33,742 nucleotides of DNA, taken from a bacterium. Its GTDB lineage: Bacteria; Gemmatimonadota; Gemmatimonadetes; Gemmatimonadales; JACORV01. The position numbers and the translations under genes were made by a program. Below are positions 1-5,794 of the stretch, piece after piece. Location: contig JAJYLI010000006.1 in the NCBI GenBank assembly GCA_021787855.1, positions 1 to 33,742 on the forward strand, written 5' to 3'. Positions within the stretch are counted from its first letter, which is position 1, and each line of letters begins with the position of its first letter. The notes under the pieces are model-generated. The model worked only from the letters and a program-made list of their open reading frames with translations. It searched no databases and was not told where the DNA came from.

Positions 1-4
1 TCCG

Positions 5-520
5 ATGATCTACACCATCGGTCACTCGACGCGGCCCATCGAAGAGTTCATCGCGCTGCTCGGGGAGCAGGCCGTGGACCTGGTGGTGGACGTGCGGCGC
101 TTCCCCGGCTCCCGGCGCCATCCGCAGTTCGGGGCCGAGGCGCTGACCGCGGCGCTGGCGGCGGTGGGCGTGACGCGCCGCCACGAGGAGGTGCTGGGTG
201 GGCGGCGGAGCCCGGCGCCCGATTCGCCCAACGGCTACTGGCGACGGGCGCAGTTCCGCGGCTACGCCGACCACCTGGCCACGCCGGAGGCCCGGGCGGC
301 GGTGGAGCGGCTGGTGGAAGAGGGGGCGGCGCACCGGCTGGCGCTGCTGTGCGCGGAGGCGGTGCCGTGGCGTTGCCACCGGCAGCTCGTGGCCGACGCG
401 CTCACCGCGCGCGGGCTGGAGGTGTGGCACATCCTCTCGCGGGGCCGCCTGGAGCGCCATGTCCTGAACCCCGCGGCGCGGCCCGGGGGCGACGGGGTGC
501 TGGTCTATCCGGCGCCGTGA
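5..520 (+). CDS. DUF488 family protein
   Basis: This 171-residue protein has the hallmarks of the DUF488 family: the N-terminal MIYTIGHSTR, the VVDVRRFPGS strand-loop, and a C-terminal Cys-rich signature LLCAEAVPWRCHR followed by a helix. The molecular function of the family is not established; the conserved Cys/His/Arg residues suggest a small catalytic or nucleic-acid related domain. The ATG lies 4 bases inside the window, so an upstream start cannot be excluded. It converges on the winged-helix regulator gene, with a GC palindrome between the two stops. Confidence 0.88.
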   Translation: MIYTIGHSTRPIEEFIALLGEQAVDLVVDVRRFPGSRRHPQFGAEALTAALAAVGVTRRHEEVLGGRRSPAPDSPNGYWRRAQFRGYADHLATPEARAAVERLVEEGAAHRLALLCAEAVPWRCHRQLVADALTARGLEVWHILSRGRLERHVLNPAARPGGDGVLVYPAP

Positions 521-541
521 ACCGCCGGGCCCGGCACGCCG

Positions 542-559
542 CCGGCGCCGCGGCGCCGG
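542..559. repeat. Perfect GC palindrome between convergent genes
   Basis: Nine-base arms (542-550 and 551-559, ccggcgccg/cggcgccgg) form a perfect palindrome between the convergent stops of the DUF488 and regulator genes. There is no T-tract on either side, so it is not a classic intrinsic terminator. It may act as a roadblock or RNA end-protecting hairpin, or be chance in GC-rich DNA. Confidence 0.35.
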
Positions 560-565
560 GCCGCC

Positions 566-964
566 CTACGACAGCCGGGTGGCGCGGATCAGCGCCTCCA
601 TGTGCTCCAGGTAGCGCTCCAGCGCGCGCCGCCCGGAGGGCGTCAGGCGGTACTCGGTCCGCGGCAGCCGCCCCTCGAACGACTTGGTGCACGCCACGTA
701 CTGCGCCTCCTCCAGCTTGCGCGCGTGCACGCTGAGGTTCCCGTCGCTGGTGTTGAGCAGCTTCTTGAGGTCGCCGAAGCTCAGCGATTCGTTCACCGCC
801 AGCGCGCTCACGATGCCGAGCCGCAGCCGCTCGTGAATCAGCCGGTCCAGCTCCGAGGCGTGCGCGCTCGCCGGGGGGGAGACCGGGTCCCTCTCCTCCT
901 CGTGCGCGCCCGCGCCGCCCGGGCGGCGTTCTCCATCCTTCCTCACGGCGCTCGCCCTAGCCAC
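566..964 (-). CDS. Winged-helix transcriptional regulator
   Basis: This 132-residue protein has a disordered N-terminal tail of about 35 residues and then a MarR/ArsR-like winged helix. The features are LGIVSALAVNESLSFGDLKK, a recognition-helix segment TSDGNLSVHARKLEEAQYV, and a wing ending RTEYRLTPSGRRALERYLEH. This is the small single-domain family often encoded next to a membrane protein it controls. The GTG start overlaps the end of the upstream membrane-protein gene by 8 bases, so the two are co-transcribed and probably translationally coupled. The palindrome at 1655-1669 beside the operon promoter is a plausible binding site, making the operon a candidate autoregulated unit. The ligand is unknown. 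Confidence 0.85.
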   Translation of the reverse strand: MARASAVRKDGERRPGGAGAHEEERDPVSPPASAHASELDRLIHERLRLGIVSALAVNESLSFGDLKKLLNTSDGNLSVHARKLEEAQYVACTKSFEGRLPRTEYRLTPSGRRALERYLEHMEALIRATRLS

Positions 965-1616
965 CGTGCTTCCGGGCGATCAGCGCGCCATAGACGATGT
1001 GCAGCGCGCCGAACCCCACCGCCATGAGCAGGTTCCCCCACGCGGCGGGCGCCGCGAGCGCCGCCGCCCCCACCACCATGAAGGAAAGGCCCATCACCGG
1101 CACCGCGCGCACCGAGAACGCGCCCGCCGTCGCGAACGCCGTCCCGTAGAGCAGCAGCCACATGCCCGGCAGCAACGCCTGCTGCCCGCCGTAGTACAGT
1201 GGAATGGTCAGGATCGCCCCGGCCGCCAGCGGCGTCACGAAGGTCAGCGTGAACTTCCGCCCCGGCCGGCCGGTCAGGGGCTGCCGCGCCAGCCGCGCCT
1301 TGCGCACCGTCATCCCCACGCCGATCAGCGCGCCCAGCACCGCCTCCGCCAGCCAGATCCGCATCCACGCCCGGTGGGTCGCGGCCTGCTGCGCGAGGTA
1401 CGCCGCGGGCAGCGCGGTGAGCCCGACGATGGCGCCCGCCCAGCCCGACAGCGCCGTGAACGACGCCGCCCCCTCCATCGTCCGGCGGATGTAGCGCAGA
1501 TCGTCCATCGCCCGCGCGTGCAGGGCGTCGCTCTCCCCCCCCCCGGGCGCCGACGGCGCGCCCGGAGCGGAGGCGGAGGCCGGCGCGGGGGTGCGGCCCG
1601 GCGGAGGTGTGGTCAT
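957..1616 (-). CDS. Multi-pass membrane protein co-operonic with winged-helix regulator
   Basis: This 219-residue protein has a Pro/Ala/Ser-rich cytoplasmic-looking N-terminus, an amphipathic segment (DALHARAMDDLRYIRRTMEG) and about six hydrophobic segments. No enzymatic motif is visible. The open frame continues upstream to 1763, but the ATG at 1616 was chosen because a strong promoter (TTGACA, 17 bp, TATCCT) places +1 on that A. The N-terminal coding region contains a run of ten C's (1535-1544). Family members next to PadR/winged-helix regulators are common in soil bacteria, but their function is not known to me. Confidence 0.8.
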   Translation of the reverse strand: MTTPPPGRTPAPASASAPGAPSAPGGGESDALHARAMDDLRYIRRTMEGAASFTALSGWAGAIVGLTALPAAYLAQQAATHRAWMRIWLAEAVLGALIGVGMTVRKARLARQPLTGRPGRKFTLTFVTPLAAGAILTIPLYYGGQQALLPGMWLLLYGTAFATAGAFSVRAVPVMGLSFMVVGAAALAAPAAWGNLLMAVGFGALHIVYGALIARKHGG

Positions 1617-1622
1617 GGCGCG

Positions 1623-1651
1623 AGGATAGGCCGACGCCCCGCCGGTGTCAA
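1623..1651 (-). promoter_or_regulatory. Sigma70-type promoter, predicted leaderless
   Basis: On the minus strand the -35 TTGACA is at 1651-1646, a 17-base spacer follows, and the -10 TATCCT is at 1628-1623. Counting seven positions from the last -10 base gives +1 at 1616, exactly the A of the ATG of the membrane-protein gene. No Shine-Dalgarno would then be present in the mRNA. Confidence 0.7.
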
Positions 1652-1654
1652 GTA

Positions 1655-1669
1655 CTTTGTGGTGCAAAG
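1655..1669. promoter_or_regulatory. Candidate operator, inverted repeat CTTTG-N5-CAAAG
   Basis: A perfect 5-base inverted repeat with a 5-base centre lies 4 bases upstream of the minus-strand -35 box and just before the plus-strand ATG at 1671. Its placement suits a regulator acting on the minus-strand promoter and possibly the divergent gene. The obvious candidate is the winged-helix protein encoded at the end of the same operon. This assignment is inferred. Confidence 0.5.
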
Positions 1670-1670
1670 C

Positions 1671-2177
1671 ATGGCGGCGCAACCCAAGTGCTTGCCACCG
1701 CTGGACCTGGGCGCCGTGGAACCTCCGTCCGCGTGCGCGGTACACCGCCGGGTGCGTTCCCACGACAGGGAGACGCCCCCCGCCGAGCCCCCATCGGAGA
1801 GCCCGGCGGCATTACGGGTCCTCCAGCTCAGCGGCTATCACGGGCAGCCGACCTCCGCCGGGCTGCTGGTCGCCAGGTTCGACGCGGGGCAGCGGATGCG
1901 CCGGGCGGTGAAGGGCCTGGCCGGGTTCTGGGGCGCGATGGTGGTGAGCGTGTTTCTCCCGGTCGCGCACTTCGTGCTGGTGCCGTCGTTCTTCTTTTTC
2001 GGGATCTACCAGTTCTTCAAGCGGCTGCGGGTGAGCGAGCTGGTGCGCGGGGCCCACGGCGTCTGCCCCGACTGCGGTGCCGAGCAGGACTTCGAGACCG
2101 GCGCGCGGCTGGCGCTCCCGATGAGCGTGCGGTGCGCGAAGTGTCATCGCGGGCTGACCCTTGCGGAGGTCGCATGA
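1671..2177 (+). CDS. Membrane protein with C-terminal zinc-ribbon motif
   Basis: This protein of 168 residues (if ATG 1671 is the start) has a polar N-terminus and a segment GYHGQPTSAGLLVARFDAG. A long hydrophobic hairpin (FWGAMVVSVFLPVAHFVLVP and FFFFGIYQFF) follows, and then a cytoplasmic tail with two CxxC knuckles (CPDCGAEQDFETG and RCAKCHRGL). The tail should bind one zinc ion. I do not know the function. GTG 1752 is an alternative start giving 141 residues, and the weakly coding-like first 27 codons make it credible. The stop overlaps the next gene as ATGA, so the two are translationally coupled. The gene diverges from the regulator operon. Confidence 0.75.
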   Translation: MAAQPKCLPPLDLGAVEPPSACAVHRRVRSHDRETPPAEPPSESPAALRVLQLSGYHGQPTSAGLLVARFDAGQRMRRAVKGLAGFWGAMVVSVFLPVAHFVLVPSFFFFGIYQFFKRLRVSELVRGAHGVCPDCGAEQDFETGARLALPMSVRCAKCHRGLTLAEVA

Positions 2178-2323
2178 AACTGTTGCGCGGGCTGATCAGC
2201 TTCAGCGTGGGAACGGTGCTGGGCGCGCTGGGCCAGAAGACGCTGGGGATCACCGGGATGGTGCTCGGCTCGATCGCGGGCATCTTCGCCGGCTACTGGG
2301 GCGCGCGGCGGCTGATGCCGTAG
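2174..2323 (+). CDS. Small 49-residue hydrophobic protein
   Basis: A tiny protein whose central stretch (ITGMVLGSIAGIFAGYWG) is one Gly-rich transmembrane helix, with an N-terminal helix LLRGLISFSVGTVLGALG that may be a second. The ATG overlaps the stop of the upstream zinc-ribbon membrane gene by 4 bases, and a GGAGG lies 4 bases upstream of the start (2165-2169). That supports real, coupled translation. The two proteins may work together in the membrane. No family is recognised. Confidence 0.7.
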   Translation: MKLLRGLISFSVGTVLGALGQKTLGITGMVLGSIAGIFAGYWGARRLMP

Positions 2324-2369
2324 GCGCCGCGGCCGCCTGCCGCCCCGTCCGCCGCGGCCGGCGGACGGA

Positions 2370-2397
2370 TTGACACCCGCGCCGCCCGCGCCATCTT
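2370..2397 (+). promoter_or_regulatory. Sigma70-type promoter, predicted leaderless
   Basis: TTGACA (2370-2375), a 16-base spacer and CATCTT (2392-2397) put +1 at about 2404, within one base of the GTG at 2403 that begins the exported small protein. The -35 is perfect but the -10 is weaker. Confidence 0.5.
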
Positions 2398-2402
2398 CCG
2401 GC

Positions 2403-2591
2403 GTGCGGCTCGCGGTACTCCTCTCCATCGTCACGCTGCTGCCGGCCCCCGCGTGGGGCCAGTCGCGAGCCGGCCCGCGGCCTCGCGCCCGGGTCCGCGC
2501 CACCACCGTCCGGGGCCCGCGCGGCACCGTGCCCGCGCTGCCCCTGGACCGCGTGATCCCCCTGCTCAAGGAATACCGGGCCATCCCATGA
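2403..2591 (+). CDS. Small exported basic protein, coupled to aminotransferase
   Basis: Starting at GTG 2403 the product is 62 residues. It has a signal-peptide-like stretch (VRLAVLLSIVTLLPAPAWGQ, likely cut after AWG), then a short Arg/Pro-rich mature part ending in PLDRVIPLLKEYRAIP. An upstream TTG (2370) is in frame but coincides with the promoter -35. The stop overlaps the aminotransferase ATG as ATGA. The function is unknown; it could be a small periplasmic protein or mainly a coupling leader. Existence as a protein rests on the signal sequence and the overlap. Confidence 0.55.
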   Translation: MRLAVLLSIVTLLPAPAWGQSRAGPRPRARVRATTVRGPRGTVPALPLDRVIPLLKEYRAIP

Positions 2592-3820
2592 GCGCGCTCT
2601 TCTCGACCAACGTCGCCGCCTTGTCACCCAGCGCCACGCTCGCCGTCTCGGCCGAGGCCGCGCGCCTGAAGCGCGAGGGCGTGGCCGTCGTGGACCTCGG
2701 GGCCGGCGAGCCCGACATGCCCACGCCGAAGCTGGTGGCCGAGGCGGGGATCCGGGCCACCCAGCAGGGCAGGACCAAGTACGCCGCGACCGAGGGCCTG
2801 CTGGAGCTGCGCAGCGCCGTCGCGCGGCGGCTCTCCCTGCTCTCGGCCGGCCGGCCGGTGAACGCCGACAACGTGGTGGTCTCGAACGGCGCCAAGCAGG
2901 CGCTCCTGAACGCCAGCTTCTGCCTGTTCGGCCCGCGGGAGAAGGTGCTGGTCCCGACCCCGGCGTGGACCTCGCACCCGCAGATCGTGCAGATCGCGCG
3001 GGCGCTGCCGGTCGCGGTGCACGGCGCGCCGGAGTGGAGCCTCAAGGTCTCGGTGGCGGACCTGGACCGCGCGTGGGACGAGTCGGTGAAGGGCCTGATC
3101 ATGAACTCGCCCTCGAATCCGACCGGCGCGGTGTACACGCTGGCCGAGCTCAGGGCCATCGCCGAGTGGGCGAAGCGCAAGGGCGTCTGGATCGTGTCGG
3201 ACGAGATCTACCGGCGCATCCACTACGGCGACGGCGCGGCGCCGTCGTTCCTGGACCTGCCGGACGAGCTGCTGGAGCGGGTCGTGGTGGTGGACGGGGC
3301 CAGCAAGGCGTACGCGATGACCGGGTGGCGCATCGGCTTCGCCCTGGCGCCGCGGGAGCTGGCGAAGACGATGGCCGCGCTCCAGTCGCACGCCACCTCG
3401 GGCGCCAACACCATGGCGCAGTGGGCCGCGGTCGAGGCGTTCGGCAACGACGCCGTCGAGGCCGACGTCACCCTGATGGTGGGGCGGTTCCGGCAGCGGC
3501 GCGACGTGCTGGTCGCCCGGTTCCGCGCCGAGCTGCCCGGGGTCGAGTTCGTCGAGCCGCTGGGCGCCTTCTACCTCTACTTCCGGGTGGACGACGTGTT
3601 CAGCCGCGCCGTCCCCAACGCCACCGAGTTCTGCCGCCGGCTGATCGCCGACGAGGCCGTCGCGCTGGTGCCGGGGTCCGCCTTCGGCGACGACCGCTGG
3701 GTCCGCCTGAGCTACGCCGCCAGCGAGGAGGCGCTCAAGGAAGGGGTGGACCGGCTGGTGCGCGAGATCAATCGCCTGGCCGCCGAGAAGGCGGAAGCGA
3801 GACAGCAGAAGGCGGGTTAG
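2588..3820 (+). CDS. PLP-dependent aminotransferase, aspartate aminotransferase type (class I)
   Basis: This 410-residue fold-type I aminotransferase transfers amino groups between amino and 2-oxo acids in the cytoplasm. Visible landmarks are the N-terminal LGAGEPDMPTP, NSPSNPTGAVY with the PLP-contacting Asn177, SDEIYR (Asp205, Tyr208), the Schiff-base Lys240 in SKAYAMTGWRIG and Arg248. The C-terminal GAFYLYFRVDD region is typical of the bacterial AspC/AspB subgroup I-gamma. The length matches the family. ATG 2588 was chosen over an upstream in-frame start because it overlaps the stop of the preceding gene and begins the conserved region. Substrate preference (aspartate, or a broader or aromatic range) cannot be read reliably. 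Confidence 0.93.
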   Translation: MSALFSTNVAALSPSATLAVSAEAARLKREGVAVVDLGAGEPDMPTPKLVAEAGIRATQQGRTKYAATEGLLELRSAVARRLSLLSAGRPVNADNVVVSNGAKQALLNASFCLFGPREKVLVPTPAWTSHPQIVQIARALPVAVHGAPEWSLKVSVADLDRAWDESVKGLIMNSPSNPTGAVYTLAELRAIAEWAKRKGVWIVSDEIYRRIHYGDGAAPSFLDLPDELLERVVVVDGASKAYAMTGWRIGFALAPRELAKTMAALQSHATSGANTMAQWAAVEAFGNDAVEADVTLMVGRFRQRRDVLVARFRAELPGVEFVEPLGAFYLYFRVDDVFSRAVPNATEFCRRLIADEAVALVPGSAFGDDRWVRLSYAASEEALKEGVDRLVREINRLAAEKAEARQQKAG

Positions 3821-3925
3821 TAGCCACTCCCCCCTCGCCGCCCGGGAGCGGCGCGGAACTCCGTGTTCTGCCAGCTTCCCGCTCCCCAATGACGGCCCAT
3901 TCTGGCTCGTGGCCGGGCCAGCGCC

Positions 3926-3931
3926 TATATT
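3926..3931 (+). promoter_or_regulatory. Candidate -10 element TATATT
   Basis: TATATT stands out in GC-rich DNA 30 bases upstream of the ATG at 3961. A -35 is unclear; CTGGCT at 3902-3907 gives an 18-base spacer. It may drive the 3961-9199 gene string. Confidence 0.4.
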
Positions 3932-3960
3932 GTCCGCCCGCATCCACTTGGGGCATCGCC

Positions 3961-4488
3961 ATGGGTCTTGGCGGGCGGGTCGTCGAGCGCACCGGCCGGG
4001 CGCCGCACATCTCCTTCCGATGGGATGCCGAGACGGACATCCTGACCGGCACGATCAAGAGCGCGCGGCGCGCGGACGAGGGGCTCACCGGCTCCGTGGA
4101 GCTGGAGGGCAGCGACGGCTCGTTCGTGCTGCTGGACGTCGTCGGCGGCGCGATCCGCGGCGTGGAGGTGGTGGTGTGGCCGGACGTGAAGACGGCCCCG
4201 GCGCTGGCGGCGCCGTCCGCGGTCGAGGAGGCCGACCTGACGCTTTCAGGCCGCCGCTCGCAGCCCTCCGTGGCGGCGGTGGAGGTGGACACCGCGCTCA
4301 CGATCGAGACCAACGCCGCCGAGTCCGTGTTCCACGTGCGCCTGGGGGGGGGCGGGGGCCCGGCGCGGCGGGCGCGCGTGATCCGGGTGGCCGACGGGCT
4401 GCTGGTCGAGATGGACGAGCACAACGAAGTCACGGGGTTGTGGCTGCTCGACGTCCCGCCGTTTCCCGCCGACGAGCCGGTGATGTGA
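3961..4488 (+). CDS. Unknown protein with two short beta-rich halves (DUF2283-like C-terminal half)
   Basis: This 175-residue protein has two similar halves. One is HISFRWDAETDILTG plus VLLDVVGGAIRGVEVVVWPD. The other is VFHVRLGGGGGPARRARV plus GLLVEMDEHNEVTGLWLLDV. The second resembles the DUF2283 pattern (a strand, then D-x-D/E-G and a strand). The halves are joined by an acidic linker. A run of nine G's (4344-4352) followed by C and five G's encodes the Gly tract. It lies 4 bases before sbcD, so it is likely the first gene of that operon. The function is not known. Confidence 0.72.
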   Translation: MGLGGRVVERTGRAPHISFRWDAETDILTGTIKSARRADEGLTGSVELEGSDGSFVLLDVVGGAIRGVEVVVWPDVKTAPALAAPSAVEEADLTLSGRRSQPSVAAVEVDTALTIETNAAESVFHVRLGGGGGPARRARVIRVADGLLVEMDEHNEVTGLWLLDVPPFPADEPVM

Positions 4489-4492
4489 GCGC

Positions 4493-5794
4493 GTGAGAAT
4501 CGCGCACCTGGCGGACGTCCACCTGGGCTTCCGCCAGTTCGCCCGCCTCGACCCCGGCGGGGTGAACCAGCGGGAGGCGGACGTCGCGGAGGCGTGGCGC
4601 CGCGCGGTGGACGCGCTCATCGAGGAGCGCCCGGACGCCGTGCTGATCGCGGGCGACCTGTTCCACTCCGTCCGGCCGACCAACCGCGCCATCATCGAGG
4701 CGTTCACCGGGCTCCGGCGGCTCCGCGAGGCGCTGCCCGCGGCGCCGGTCGTGCTCATCGCGGGCAACCACGACACGCCGCGCTCGGTCGAGGCCGGCTC
4801 GATCCTCAAGCTCATGGGGGCCCTGCGCGTCGAGGTGGTGGACGACGCGCCCCGCCGGCTGCGCTTCCCCGAGCTGGACCTGTCGGTGCTGGCGGTGCCG
4901 CACGCCGCGCTGCTGGGCGAGCGGCACCGCGACGAGTGGCGCCGCGACCCGCGTTCCCGCTACAACGTGCTGACGACCCATCCGGAGCTGCCCGGCCTGT
5001 TCCCCGAGGGCGTGACCGACTACGGGGGCGCGCGGGTGGACCTGGCGGACCTCGGCGGCGCCGGTGGCGGCGCGTTCGACTACGTGGCGCTGGGCCACTA
5101 CCACATCGTGCACCTGGCGGCGCCGGGCATCTGGTACAGCGGCTCGCTGGAGTACACCAGCCCCAACATCTGGGGGGAGTGGAAGACCGAGGACCGCGCG
5201 GAGCCGCTGCGGGTGGAGCAGCGCGAGTGGGGTGAGTGGCGGGAGGAGCGGCGCCGCAACCTCACCAAGGGCTTCCTGGTGGCGGATCTCGACGCGGGCA
5301 GCGTCAGTCGCGTGAACCTGGAGCCGCGGCGCCGGATGTACGACCTGGACCGGCTCGACGCCTCGGGCATGACCGCCGCGGAGCTGGACGCCGCCATCCA
5401 GGCGCGGGTGGCGGAGCTGCCCTTCGTTCTGGATGGTGCGGTCGTGCGCCTGGTGGTGCAGGAAGTGCCGCGCGCGCTGGCGCAGGCGCTGGATCACGAA
5501 GCGCTGCGCGCGCTGCGGGCCAAGGCGCTGCACTTCCACCTGGACCTGCGGCGGCCCGAGCCGCACCGGCGGGTCGTGGGCATCGGGGGCTTCGGGGGAA
5601 GCGGCCGGCAGCCGCTGGCGGACCTGGTCGCGGACTACCTGGGCCGGCGGCCGCTGGACGCCGACCTGGACCGTGAGCGGCTGGTCGCGCTGGGCCGCGG
5701 CTACCTGGAGCGGGTGGAGCGGGATCTGATCGAGGGCGGCGCGCCCGGGGGCGGGGGCGGCGGGGGCGGCGCCGGCGCGGGGGCGGGCGGCTGA
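4493..5794 (+). CDS. sbcD: SbcD/Mre11-type DNA exonuclease subunit
   Basis: This 433-residue calcineurin-like phosphoesterase is the nuclease partner of SbcC/Rad50 in double-strand-break and hairpin processing. All metal-binding motifs are visible: DVH (8-10), GD (54-55), GNHD (91-94), TTH (His163) and GHYH (201-204). A capping domain and an SbcC-binding C-terminal region follow, ending in a Gly tail (GGGGGGGGAGAGAGG) not expected for the family. The start is GTG, 4 bases after the preceding gene. The stop and the sbcC start share one base (TGATG), which indicates translational coupling and equimolar complex assembly. Confidence 0.93.
   Translation: MRIAHLADVHLGFRQFARLDPGGVNQREADVAEAWRRAVDALIEERPDAVLIAGDLFHSVRPTNRAIIEAFTGLRRLREALPAAPVVLIAGNHDTPRSVEAGSILKLMGALRVEVVDDAPRRLRFPELDLSVLAVPHAALLGERHRDEWRRDPRSRYNVLTTHPELPGLFPEGVTDYGGARVDLADLGGAGGGAFDYVALGHYHIVHLAAPGIWYSGSLEYTSPNIWGEWKTEDRAEPLRVEQREWGEWREERRRNLTKGFLVADLDAGSVSRVNLEPRRRMYDLDRLDASGMTAAELDAAIQARVAELPFVLDGAVVRLVVQEVPRALAQALDHEALRALRAKALHFHLDLRRPEPHRRVVGIGGFGGSGRQPLADLVADYLGRRPLDADLDRERLVALGRGYLERVERDLIEGGAPGGGGGGGGAGAGAGG
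5746..5790 (+). repeat. G-tract cluster over the sbcD end and sbcC translation start
   Basis: Several G3-G5 tracts separated by one to three bases lie on the coding strand immediately before the TGATG junction. They encode the Gly tail of SbcD. The spacing fits the G-quadruplex pattern and covers the region where the sbcC ribosome-binding site would be. Confidence 0.5.
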
